A stretch of DNA of 9,770 bases, taken from the NCBI GenBank assembly GCA_014534385.1, contig JACVRP010000106.1, positions 1-9,770 on the forward strand. Reading direction: 5' to 3'. The position numbers were made by a program, and so were the translations under genes. This document shows, one piece after another, positions 1-5,883 of the stretch; within the stretch, counting starts at the first letter, position 1, and the number at the start of each line of letters is the position of its first letter. The notes under the pieces are model-generated. The model was not told the DNA's origin. It made no database searches and was given only the letters and a program-made list of their open reading frames with translations. The stretch comes from Cyanobacteria bacterium Co-bin13. GTDB lineage: Bacteria; Cyanobacteriota; Cyanobacteriia; Phormidesmidales; Phormidesmidaceae.

Positions 1-1499
1 ACGGCATTTTGTCGATTCTCATGATGCCAATCTTTTTGGATGAGCAGCTTTGGGGCTACATCGGCTTTGATGCCTGCCGGTCGGAGCGGCAGTGGTCGGG
101 CAATGAGGAGTCAATTTTGGTTGCGATCGCAGCCAGTCTGGGCGGAGCCATCAAGCGCCAGCGCACCGAGGAGCAAATGCGCTACCAGGCTTTTCACGAT
201 GCCCTCACCGGCCTGCCCAACCGCACGTTCTTTAATCGGCAGCTGCCTCTAGCCATTAACCAGGCCCGCCAGCTCCAGCAAAGCTTAGCCGTAGTGTTTC
301 TAGACCTGGACCGCTTCAAAATTATCAACGACACTCTAGGCCATGCGGTGGGCGATCAGCTGCTGCATCAGGTCACCCAACGGCTGGTGCAGCAGCTGCG
401 GGTTGAAGACACCATTGCCCGCTGGGGCGGCGACGAATTTACCCTGATTTTGCCCAATTTGCAGGCTCCCAACAACGTCGCCCACATCGCCCAGCGCCTC
501 TCCAAAGCCCTGCAGCCAGTCTTTCAGCTCGATGGGCATGAGCTGCACATCAGCAGCAGCATGGGCATTGCCCTGTTTCCCCAAGACGGCGAAGATCTCA
601 CAACCCTGCTGCAAAATGCCGATGCTGCCATGTACCGGGCTAAGGAGCAGGGCCGCAACAACTACCAGTTCTACACCACCACCCTCAACTCCGAAGCCAG
701 CCAGCGGCTGACCCTAGAAAACAGCCTGCACCATGCCCTAGAGCGGCAGGAGTTTGTCATTCACTACCAGCCCCAGATCAACGTAGACACGGGCCAGGTG
801 ATCCAGGTAGAAGCCCTGCTGCGCTGGCAGCATCGGGAGCTGGGGCTGATTTCACCCCAGACCTTTATCCCTTTAGCTGAAGAGACCGGGCTGATTGTTG
901 CCATTGGGGAATGGGTGCTACGGCAAGCCTGCCGCCAAAGTCGCCGCTGGCAGCAGGCGGGGCTGCCCAATTTGCGGGTGGCCGTCAACCTCTCGGCCCG
1001 GCAGCTCCAGCACCCCAGCCTGGTGGCAACTATTAAGGCCATTCTGCGAGAGAGCGACCTCCAGCCCCAAACTCTGGAGCTGGAAATTACCGAGACCGCA
1101 GCCATGCGAGATGTAGACACCACCATTGAAACTCTGCAGACGCTGCGGCGGATCGGGGTGCGGATCTCAATGGATGACTTTGGCACGGGCTATTCCTCCC
1201 TCAGCTATCTGAAGAAGTTTCCGCTGCATGGGCTGAAAATCGATCGGGCCTTTGTTCGAGACGTGGCGCAAAATGCCCAGGATCGAGCGATGGTCATGGC
1301 TATTATCGCCATGACTCGGGGGCTCCACCTGAACGTCGTGGCAGAAGGGGTCGAAACTCAAGATCAGCTCACCTGTCTGCGGTCGATGGGCTGTGCTGAG
1401 ATGCAGGGCTTTTTGTTCAGCCATCCCCTGCCTGCCGAGGAAATTACCGCCTACCTGACAGCGGGCCTGGAGGAAGAGGAACTGTCTACCCTAACCTGA
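1..1499 (+). CDS. GAF-GGDEF-EAL cyclic-di-GMP turnover protein (5' end outside window)
   Basis: This is a bifunctional signalling protein predicted to make c-di-GMP (GGDEF) and cleave it (EAL). The reading frame is open to the left edge, so the gene starts outside the window; the TTG at 9 is not a credible start. Residues below are counted from that TTG. Residues 1-50 look like the end of a GAF sensor domain (LWGYIGFD, then a helix). The GGDEF domain spans about 57-223, with DALTGLPNR, DLDRFKIINDTLGH and an intact GGDEF at 140-144. An RxxD inhibitory-site motif (RVED, 131-134) sits five residues before it. The EAL domain spans about 237-487, with EAL at 268-270, NLSARQL (N327), ELEITE (E359), DDFGTGYSSL (D389/D390), LKID (K410), AEGVE (E446) and QGFLFS (Q466). 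All main metal and catalytic positions appear present in both domains, so neither looks degenerate. The input is unknown because the N-terminus is missing. The protein ends in an acidic tail. Confidence 0.95.
   Translation, partial: GILSILMMPIFLDEQLWGYIGFDACRSERQWSGNEESILVAIAASLGGAIKRQRTEEQMRYQAFHDALTGLPNRTFFNRQLPLAINQARQLQQSLAVVFLDLDRFKIINDTLGHAVGDQLLHQVTQRLVQQLRVEDTIARWGGDEFTLILPNLQAPNNVAHIAQRLSKALQPVFQLDGHELHISSSMGIALFPQDGEDLTTLLQNADAAMYRAKEQGRNNYQFYTTTLNSEASQRLTLENSLHHALERQEFVIHYQPQINVDTGQVIQVEALLRWQHRELGLISPQTFIPLAEETGLIVAIGEWVLRQACRQSRRWQQAGLPNLRVAVNLSARQLQHPSLVATIKAILRESDLQPQTLELEITETAAMRDVDTTIETLQTLRRIGVRISMDDFGTGYSSLSYLKKFPLHGLKIDRAFVRDVAQNAQDRAMVMAIIAMTRGLHLNVVAEGVETQDQLTCLRSMGCAEMQGFLFSHPLPAEEITAYLTAGLEEEELSTLT
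123..130. repeat. HIP1 octamer GCGATCGC (first of eight)
   Basis: HIP1 is the highly iterated palindrome of many cyanobacterial genomes. Copies start at 123, 1806, 2689, 3566, 4348, 5118, 7933 and 8916. All lie inside coding sequence, on genes of both strands. About 0.15 copies would be expected by chance in a window of this size with even base use. Confidence 0.95.
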
Positions 1500-1502
1500 G
1501 AC

Positions 1503-1543
1503 CAGCATCCTTCGCTATGCTGATCGAGATGTCTGTGGCGAAG
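1503..1543 (+). promoter_or_regulatory. Leader with two overlapping, mutually exclusive inverted repeats
   Basis: The 48 bases between the GGDEF-EAL stop and the cytochrome start hold two 6-bp perfect inverted repeats. CAGCAT (1503-1508) can pair with ATGCTG (1517-1522). CTTCGC (1510-1515), which lies in the loop of the first, can pair with GCGAAG (1538-1543). The second pairing is followed by TTTT and then the ATG. The second hairpin could be a weak terminator for the upstream gene, or the two could compete in the cytochrome leader. Stems this short can arise by chance, so function is unproven. Confidence 0.25.
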
Positions 1544-1547
1544 TTTT

Positions 1548-1940
1548 ATGTCAATGGTCGTGTTTAAGCCACGCTGGGCCGCTGCCGTCAGGTGTCTGGT
1601 GGGGGTTGTTTTGGTCCTTCTGGTGCTGGGGGCTAACCCAGCGGCAGCCGTGGCTGACCCAGCGGCCAGCCCTGCTCCGGCAGAGACTGCCCCGCTCTTT
1701 GAACTTCACTGCGCGGGCTGTCACCCCAACGGCGGCAATATCATTCGTCGGGGCAAAACCCTGAAGCAAAAGGCTCTGAAACGCAACGGGGTAGACTCAG
1801 AAGCTGCGATCGCAGCCCTCGTCAGTCAGGGTAAGGGCATCATGCCGGCCTTTGCCGAGCGGCTGTCGGCGGATGAAATTGCCGCTCTGTCTCACTACGT
1901 CGTGGAGCAGGCAGCGGCAGGCTGGCAGGCATCAAGCTAA
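1548..1940 (+). CDS. Cytochrome c6-like c-type cytochrome (probable c6B/c6C type)
   Basis: This is a small soluble haem protein for the thylakoid lumen or periplasm, expected to carry single electrons. Residues 14-36 form a signal peptide ending in an AVA site before D37, leaving about 94 mature residues, close to the family's usual 85-95. The haem-attachment motif CAGCH is at 55-59 (Cys55, Cys58, His59). The sixth-ligand methionine is Met99 in GIMPAF, and the C-terminal helix (LSADEIAALSHYVVEQAAAGW) is typical of the family. Two points separate it from classical PetJ: the stretch after the haem motif reads PNGGNIIRRGKTL, and Leu91 falls where the plastocyanin-replacing c6 has a conserved Gln (about residue 52, normally QVTNGKNAMPAF). 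Substitution there is a mark of the c6A/B/C groups and lowers the midpoint potential. Leu in place of Gln is my alignment by eye. ATG 1548 was chosen; ATG 1554 would also leave a workable signal peptide. No clear Shine-Dalgarno site is visible. Confidence 0.88.
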   Translation: MSMVVFKPRWAAAVRCLVGVVLVLLVLGANPAAAVADPAASPAPAETAPLFELHCAGCHPNGGNIIRRGKTLKQKALKRNGVDSEAAIAALVSQGKGIMPAFAERLSADEIAALSHYVVEQAAAGWQASS

Positions 1941-1951
1941 CCGCTGGCTTA

Positions 1952-1969
1952 AATGTAAAGTATTGTAAA
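1952..1969 (-). promoter_or_regulatory. Perfect HLR1 element (predicted RpaB-binding site)
   Basis: Read on the minus strand, this stretch is TTTACAAT-AC-TTTACATT. It is two 8-bp direct repeats separated by two bases, and both fit the HLR1 consensus (G/T)TTACA(T/A)(T/A) at every position. On the plus strand it appears as two TGTAAAGT blocks with a 10-bp period. HLR1 is bound by the cyanobacterial response regulator RpaB and controls high-light-responsive genes (photosystem I genes, psbA, hli, nblA). The element lies in the 114-base gap between the cytochrome and the phycobilisome-family gene, 85 bases upstream of the latter's ATG, so it most likely acts on that gene. I could not place a -10 box, so I cannot say whether it would activate or repress. 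Confidence 0.6.
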
Positions 1970-2054
1970 GTTCCGATTTGCAGGGTAACCCGCAGGGCTG
2001 CCGTGGGCACTCTTGGGCCAAGGTCCGAGTGATTATTGCAACGGATTAAGCTAG

Positions 2055-2519
2055 ATGAACACTGCGTTACGTGAATCGATTCAGCAGGCCGACGGGCGCT
2101 ATTTGACCGACGCTGAGCTGCAGCCCTTAGCGGGGTATGTCCAGTCCTTTGTGGTTCGATTTAATACCTACAGTCTGCTGCGAGAGCACGGCCAGAACCT
2201 GGTGCTGCAAACCCTGCGGAAGCTCATTCAAACCCACCGCAAGACCGTGCAGGAGCACGGCCCCAAATGCCAGCGCGACATGAGCTACACGCTGGAATGC
2301 ATTGCTAGAGCCGTGCTGCTAGATGATGCCGCTGGCTTTGTGGAGGGGTATGTGCTGTGGCTGCAAAATATTACCCGATCGCTGCACAAAGAAGAGTCTG
2401 CTATCGAGGCGTATCGGCTGCTCAAAGAGGAAATTGCGCTGGGGTTGCCGCCCGAGAGTGCCCAGCTAGTGGCTCCCCACCTAGACCGCCTGGTCGAAGC
2501 CCTAAAAACGGGTCTGTAG
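2055..2519 (+). CDS. Divergent phycobilisome-family (phycobiliprotein-like) protein
   Basis: This 154-residue, all-helical protein fits the globin-like phycobiliprotein family (Pfam Phycobilisome, PF00502) in length and layout. The N-terminal helices read YLTDAELQPLAGYVQSF, then RFNTYSLLREHGQNLVLQTL. The segment at 71-97 (KCQRDMSYTLECIARAVLLDDAAGF) lines up with the alpha-84/beta-82 chromophore region of phycocyanin and allophycocyanin (CLRDMEIILRYVTYAVFAGD). Cys72, Arg74 and Asp75 occupy the bilin-attachment Cys and the two residues that hold the bilin. Elsewhere it is far from any canonical subunit, so it is not CpcA/B or ApcA/B/D/F. It could be a bilin-binding antenna variant, a phycobilisome assembly or turnover factor, or a sensor. 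No partner subunit, linker or lyase gene lies nearby. The start at 2055 has only a weak GGA before it. The stop is 19 bases from the end of the convergent response regulator gene. Family assignment is fairly firm; role is unknown. Confidence 0.75.
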   Translation: MNTALRESIQQADGRYLTDAELQPLAGYVQSFVVRFNTYSLLREHGQNLVLQTLRKLIQTHRKTVQEHGPKCQRDMSYTLECIARAVLLDDAAGFVEGYVLWLQNITRSLHKEESAIEAYRLLKEEIALGLPPESAQLVAPHLDRLVEALKTGL

Positions 2520-2538
2520 GGTGGCCCCTGGCGCACTG

Positions 2539-3213
2539 CTAATCGCGCAGGACGTAGCCCACCCCGCGCACGGTGTGAATCAGGCGTTTTTCGCCCTCGG
2601 CTTCTAGCTTCAGGCGCAGGTAGCGAATGTAGACCTCGATGATGTTGGAGTCGCCCATAAAGTCATAGCCCCACACCTCTTCTAAGATGCGATCGCGCGT
2701 CAGCACCTGGCGAGCGTTCATCAGCAGAAAATCCAGCAGGTCGTATTCTTTGGCGGTTAGCTCCAGGCGGCGCTGGCCCCGAATCACCTCCCGCGATTTG
2801 CGATTGAGGCTTAGGTCTTCAAACACCAGCAGCTCGGCTTCGGGCGGGTCGATGCGGCGCAGGTGAGCCCGCACTCGGGCCAGCAGTTCCTCAATGCTGA
2901 AGGGTTTGACGACGTAGTCATCGGCTCCGGCATCTAGCCCTTCTACCCGATCGCTGACCTCATCCTTAGCCGTTAATAGGATAATCGGCACCTGCATACC
3001 GGTTTGTCGCAGCCGGCGGCAGACCTCTACACCACTCAGCCCCGGCATCATCCAGTCGAGGATGATTAGGTGGGGCGGCTGGTTGCGGGCTGCCATTAGG
3101 CCGGAAAGCCCATCATTCGCCACATTGACCTCATAGCCCTCATAGCTCAGCTCTAGCTCCACAAACTTGGCTAGCTTGATCTCATCCTCAATCAGCAGAA
3201 TACGGGCGGTCAT
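2539..3213 (-). CDS. OmpR/PhoB-family response regulator (NblR/ManR-like)
   Basis: This is a DNA-binding response regulator of 224 residues when started at 3213 (MTARILLIEDE). The frame extends upstream to an ATG at 3246, but an AGGAG six bases before 3213 and the normal receiver start favour the shorter form. The receiver domain (1-118) has acidic Glu9/Asp10, phospho-acceptor Asp53 in LIILDWMMPGLSG, switch Thr81 and Lys103 in VVKPF. The winged-helix output domain (about 125-224) has LTAKEYDLLDFLL, the RDRILEEVWGYDF recognition region and IRYLRLKLEAEGEKRLIHTVRGVGYVLRD. Every phosphorylation residue is present. The receiver resembles the cyanobacterial group that includes NblR (phycobilisome degradation) and ManR (manganese homeostasis); I cannot tell these apart from sequence alone, so no symbol is given. 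No histidine kinase gene lies in the window, so it is an orphan here. It is divergent from the VTT-protein gene and convergent with the phycobilisome-family gene. Confidence 0.93.
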   Translation of the reverse strand: MTARILLIEDEIKLAKFVELELSYEGYEVNVANDGLSGLMAARNQPPHLIILDWMMPGLSGVEVCRRLRQTGMQVPIILLTAKDEVSDRVEGLDAGADDYVVKPFSIEELLARVRAHLRRIDPPEAELLVFEDLSLNRKSREVIRGQRRLELTAKEYDLLDFLLMNARQVLTRDRILEEVWGYDFMGDSNIIEVYIRYLRLKLEAEGEKRLIHTVRGVGYVLRD

Positions 3214-3219
3214 AGGGGG

Positions 3220-3224
3220 CTCCT
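3220..3224 (-). promoter_or_regulatory. Shine-Dalgarno AGGAG that sets the response regulator start
   Basis: On the minus strand AGGAG is followed by six bases (CCCCCT) and the ATG at 3213. It is one of the clearest ribosome-binding sites in the window. It argues against the longer frame from 3246, which would add 11 residues (MLKSRHLQEPP) not expected ahead of a receiver domain. Confidence 0.75.
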
Positions 3225-3379
3225 GGAGATGCCTCGACTTTAGCAAGCCATCCTGAAATCAGCCTGATAAAGGCCATGCCAAAAACGCTTCCCCTGCAGC
3301 CTTAGTTTCTCAGGTAAAATTCAGCCGGACGGGCTTCAATAGCAAAAACAGGCGTTCTGCCGCTTTAAAGGCTTAAGTT

Positions 3380-4168
3380 ATGGGAAACGCTGGGCGATAC
3401 GCTCTGTACAGGATTTTGCTGCTGCTGGGGACGGGGACGGGGTTTTTGCTGCTGCCGCTGGCCCCGGCGCTGGCTCAGGAAATGGCGGCAGAGCCAGGCC
3501 AGCCTTTGCTTGAGCTGCTGCAGTCGCGCCTGATAGAAAGCTTGAACTATATCAATGGGCTAGGCGCGATCGCACCGGTCGCCTTTATCCTGCTCTACCT
3601 GGTGATAACCGTGGCTTTTCTCCCGGCTTCGTTCGTCACACTGGGCGCGGGTGTAGTCTTTGGCGTCCTTCAGGGGACGCTGCTGGTGTTTGTGGGCGCA
3701 ATGCTGGGGGCGACGGCCGCCTTTTTAGTGGGGCGCTACCTGGCCCGTGCCTGGGTAGCTCGCCGCATTGCCCACAACCCTAAGTTTCAGGCAATTGACG
3801 AGGCGATTGGGCGAGAGGGGCGCAAAATTATCTTCCTGATTCGGCTGTCTCCCGCCTTTCCCTTTAACCTGCTCAACTATGCCCTGGGCCTGACTAAGGT
3901 ATCGCTCAAAGACTACGTGCTGGGCACGGTTGGGATTGTTCCCGGCACAGTTCTCTACGTCTATCTAGGGTCGCTGCTGGGCAACCTGGCGCTGCTGGGA
4001 GGCGACCAGGAGCCCGATCCCCAGGCGGCTGCCGCTCAGTGGGCCCTGCGAATCATCGGTCTGCTGGCCACGTTAGCCATTACGGTCTACATTACCCGCA
4101 TTGCCCGTCGGGCGCTGAGAGAAGCCGTGCCCAGCCCAGAGGTATCGAGTGAGGCCTCTGGCGGCTGA
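3380..4168 (+). CDS. TVP38/TMEM64-family (VTT domain, DedA-like) membrane protein
   Basis: This is a 262-residue integral membrane protein of the VTT/SNARE-associated superfamily (PF09335). Relatives, such as DedA proteins and eukaryotic TMEM41B/VMP1, are linked to lipid scrambling or membrane homeostasis; the substrate of this one is unknown. Residues 10-32 form a signal-like first hydrophobic segment (ending APALAQ). Further membrane segments lie near 63-85, 88-118, 150-170, 179-208 and 222-240. The family signatures are visible: the glycine-rich block TLGAGVVFGVLQGT...GAMLGATAAFLVGRYLAR at 87-123, and FLIRLSPAFPFNLLNYALG at 152-170, where R155, P158, P161 and N166 fall in the usual R-x-x-P-x-x-P-x-x-x-x-N pattern. 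The short tail is charged and Ser-rich. The start at 3380 has no strong Shine-Dalgarno site. The gene shares a 166-base divergent intergenic region with the response regulator and lies 131 bases before the MscS gene, on the same strand. Confidence 0.9.
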   Translation: MGNAGRYALYRILLLLGTGTGFLLLPLAPALAQEMAAEPGQPLLELLQSRLIESLNYINGLGAIAPVAFILLYLVITVAFLPASFVTLGAGVVFGVLQGTLLVFVGAMLGATAAFLVGRYLARAWVARRIAHNPKFQAIDEAIGREGRKIIFLIRLSPAFPFNLLNYALGLTKVSLKDYVLGTVGIVPGTVLYVYLGSLLGNLALLGGDQEPDPQAAAAQWALRIIGLLATLAITVYITRIARRALREAVPSPEVSSEASGG

Positions 4169-4288
4169 GGCTGCTGAAGTACTCATGAGAGGGGCCATGA
4201 GGACCCACCTTCGGCCCGTTGGCCAAACTTCCCCTGGCACCTCTGCTGCCCCGCTACCGTCAGAAAGGAGTATCCTGAAAACGATAAC

Positions 4289-4295
4289 GAAGGGA
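4289..4295 (+). promoter_or_regulatory. Ribosome-binding site GAAGGGA of the MscS-like gene
   Basis: A purine-rich GAAGGGA ends four bases before the ATG at 4300 and supports that start. A second SD-like AAAGGAG lies at about 4262-4268, but no plausible start codon follows it at normal spacing. Confidence 0.5.
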
Positions 4296-4299
4296 ACTC

Positions 4300-5883
4300 A
4301 TGGCGCGGCGGCAGCGGCTCAGGCGGTTTGTTTTAGCGGTAATGGGTGCGATCGCACTGCACCTTTACCTGGTCGGGCCGAGTCTGGCTCAGGCGGTAGA
4401 AAGTCAAACCATTGTTGTAGATGGTCGGCCTCTGTTTCAGGTTGCTAGCGCTGGAGAATTGACGGCCCAGGAGCGAGCTAACCCGATCCAGAGAGAGCTG
4501 GAGGAGTTGGCCGCAACCAATTACCCCAAGCTCGTAACCATAGAACTGCGGGACCAGGTGCCGGTCATTCTGGTTAACGACGACTATTTAATGAGCATTA
4601 CCCAGGCCGATGCCCAGCTCAACCGGGCACAGAACCCAGAGGCTCAGGCGGAAATTCTGACCGAAACGCTGCAAACAGCTTTTGACCGGGCTCAGGCAGA
4701 GCGGCAGCAGGGTTTTTTGCTGCGGTCTGCAATCTATACGGTGGTGGCTTTGCTGCTGGCCCTGGTGGGGCACTGGCTGATCGGGCGACTTTGGCAGCAC
4801 ACTCTGCGACCGCTGATGGCCGCCGCCACCTTTTCCCACGAGGAGGACGAGCTGCAGGCGACCGGCAGCAATCTGCTGCTGGGGCTCACCCGTTTTCTAG
4901 CTCGGGTTGCCCTCTGGTTGGGCACAGCGCTCTACATCACTAACCTGTTTCCGCTGACGCGGCGGCTGACCTACCTGCTGACCACAGGGCTATCGGAGGG
5001 TCTGCTGGCCCGCAACCTCAACCTGGGTGAACGAAACTACTCGGTGCTCGACCTGCTGGTTTTGTTTGCGGTGCTGCTGGCCGTGGTGATTGTCTCTAGC
5101 GCTGCGACCAACGTGTTGCGATCGCGCATCTTGGAGATCAGCGGCATCAACCGGGGCTCTCAAGAAGCGGTCGCCATTCTGGTCAAATACACGCTGGTTT
5201 TTCTGGGAGCCGTCGTTGTTCTGCAAATCTGGGGAATTGACCTCAGCTCCCTGGCCCTGATTGCCAGTGCCCTCGGTGTGGGAATTGGCTTGGGCCTGCA
5301 AAACATCGCCAAAGACTTTGTCAGCGGCCTAATTATGGTGTTTGAGCGGCCCATTCAGGTTGGCGACTTTTTAGACTTTGGCGAGTTTTTAGGCACCGTT
5401 GAGCGCATTGGGGCCCGCAGCACCGAAATTCGCACCCTCGATCACATCTCGATCATCGTGCCCAACTCCCGCTTCCTAGAGCAGGAGGTGATCAACTGGA
5501 GCCACCGCAACCCGGTCTCCCGCATCCGGCTGCCGGTGGGCACAGCCTACGGCTCCGACCCAGAAAAGGTGAGATACGCCCTGCTCGAAGCCTGCGAACA
5601 AAACTCGCAGATTCTTCGCTCTCCATCCCCCCAGGTTTTCTTTACCGGCTTTGGTGACAACGCTTTGAAGTTTGAGCTGTTGGTCTGGATCTCCCAACCC
5701 AACCGGCAAATTATCATCAAAAGTGACCTTTACTTTGCCATCGAGGCTGCGTTTAGAAAGCACAATATTGAAGTTCCCTTTCCCCAGAGAGACGTTCATA
5801 TCCGTACGGGTTCTCTGCCGATTGAGCTTTCCTCTGAACTGCCCAACCTTTTCGATCCATCGGAGCGGAGCACAGGAGATTAG
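4300..5883 (+). CDS. MscS-family mechanosensitive ion channel
   Basis: This 527-residue channel is predicted to open under membrane tension and release solutes during hypo-osmotic shock. It is much longer than E. coli MscS (286 residues). Residues 9-32 form a signal peptide (ending SLAQA). Residues 36-138 are a soluble, probably periplasmic or lumenal N-terminal domain (IVVDGRPLFQV, then a helical, Gln/Ala-rich stretch). Membrane helices follow at about 142-161, 193-213, 249-270 and 292-311. The pore-lining helix is at 314-348, with the small-residue face ASALGVGIGLGLQNIAKDFVSG that packs the MscS pore. It is followed by the signature FERPIQVGDFLDFGEFLGTVERIGARST at 348-375. The cytoplasmic beta domain (HISIIVPNSRFLEQEVINWS, 382-401) and alpha/beta vestibule extend to about 505. 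The fit over the MscS core is complete and there is no sign of truncation. The upstream VTT-protein gene on the same strand suggests a shared membrane-stress theme, but the 131-base gap argues against tight operon coupling. Confidence 0.95.
   Translation: MARRQRLRRFVLAVMGAIALHLYLVGPSLAQAVESQTIVVDGRPLFQVASAGELTAQERANPIQRELEELAATNYPKLVTIELRDQVPVILVNDDYLMSITQADAQLNRAQNPEAQAEILTETLQTAFDRAQAERQQGFLLRSAIYTVVALLLALVGHWLIGRLWQHTLRPLMAAATFSHEEDELQATGSNLLLGLTRFLARVALWLGTALYITNLFPLTRRLTYLLTTGLSEGLLARNLNLGERNYSVLDLLVLFAVLLAVVIVSSAATNVLRSRILEISGINRGSQEAVAILVKYTLVFLGAVVVLQIWGIDLSSLALIASALGVGIGLGLQNIAKDFVSGLIMVFERPIQVGDFLDFGEFLGTVERIGARSTEIRTLDHISIIVPNSRFLEQEVINWSHRNPVSRIRLPVGTAYGSDPEKVRYALLEACEQNSQILRSPSPQVFFTGFGDNALKFELLVWISQPNRQIIIKSDLYFAIEAAFRKHNIEVPFPQRDVHIRTGSLPIELSSELPNLFDPSERSTGD

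Noticed and set aside
9..11. TTG at 9 as the start of the GGDEF-EAL gene
   Set aside because: The frame continues to the left edge and the first visible residues are the end of a GAF domain, so the true start is upstream.
764..1186. 140-codon minus-strand open frame inside the GGDEF-EAL gene
   Set aside because: It is a shadow of the EAL domain. The opposite strand encodes every EAL motif.
2008..2031. CACTC...GAGTG hairpin in the leader of the phycobilisome-family gene
   Set aside because: The stem is only 5 bp with a 14-base loop and no T-run follows. Chance is sufficient to explain it.
3315..3320. TAAAAT as a -10 box for the VTT-protein gene
   Set aside because: No acceptable -35 hexamer lies 16-18 bases upstream (the sequence there is close to CCCTGC), so I cannot support a promoter call.
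4149..4448. 99-codon open frame between the VTT and MscS genes
   Set aside because: It overlaps both neighbours in other frames, and its translation is low-complexity Ala/Gly/Arg/Ser text without motifs. The MscS start with its own ribosome-binding site explains the region.
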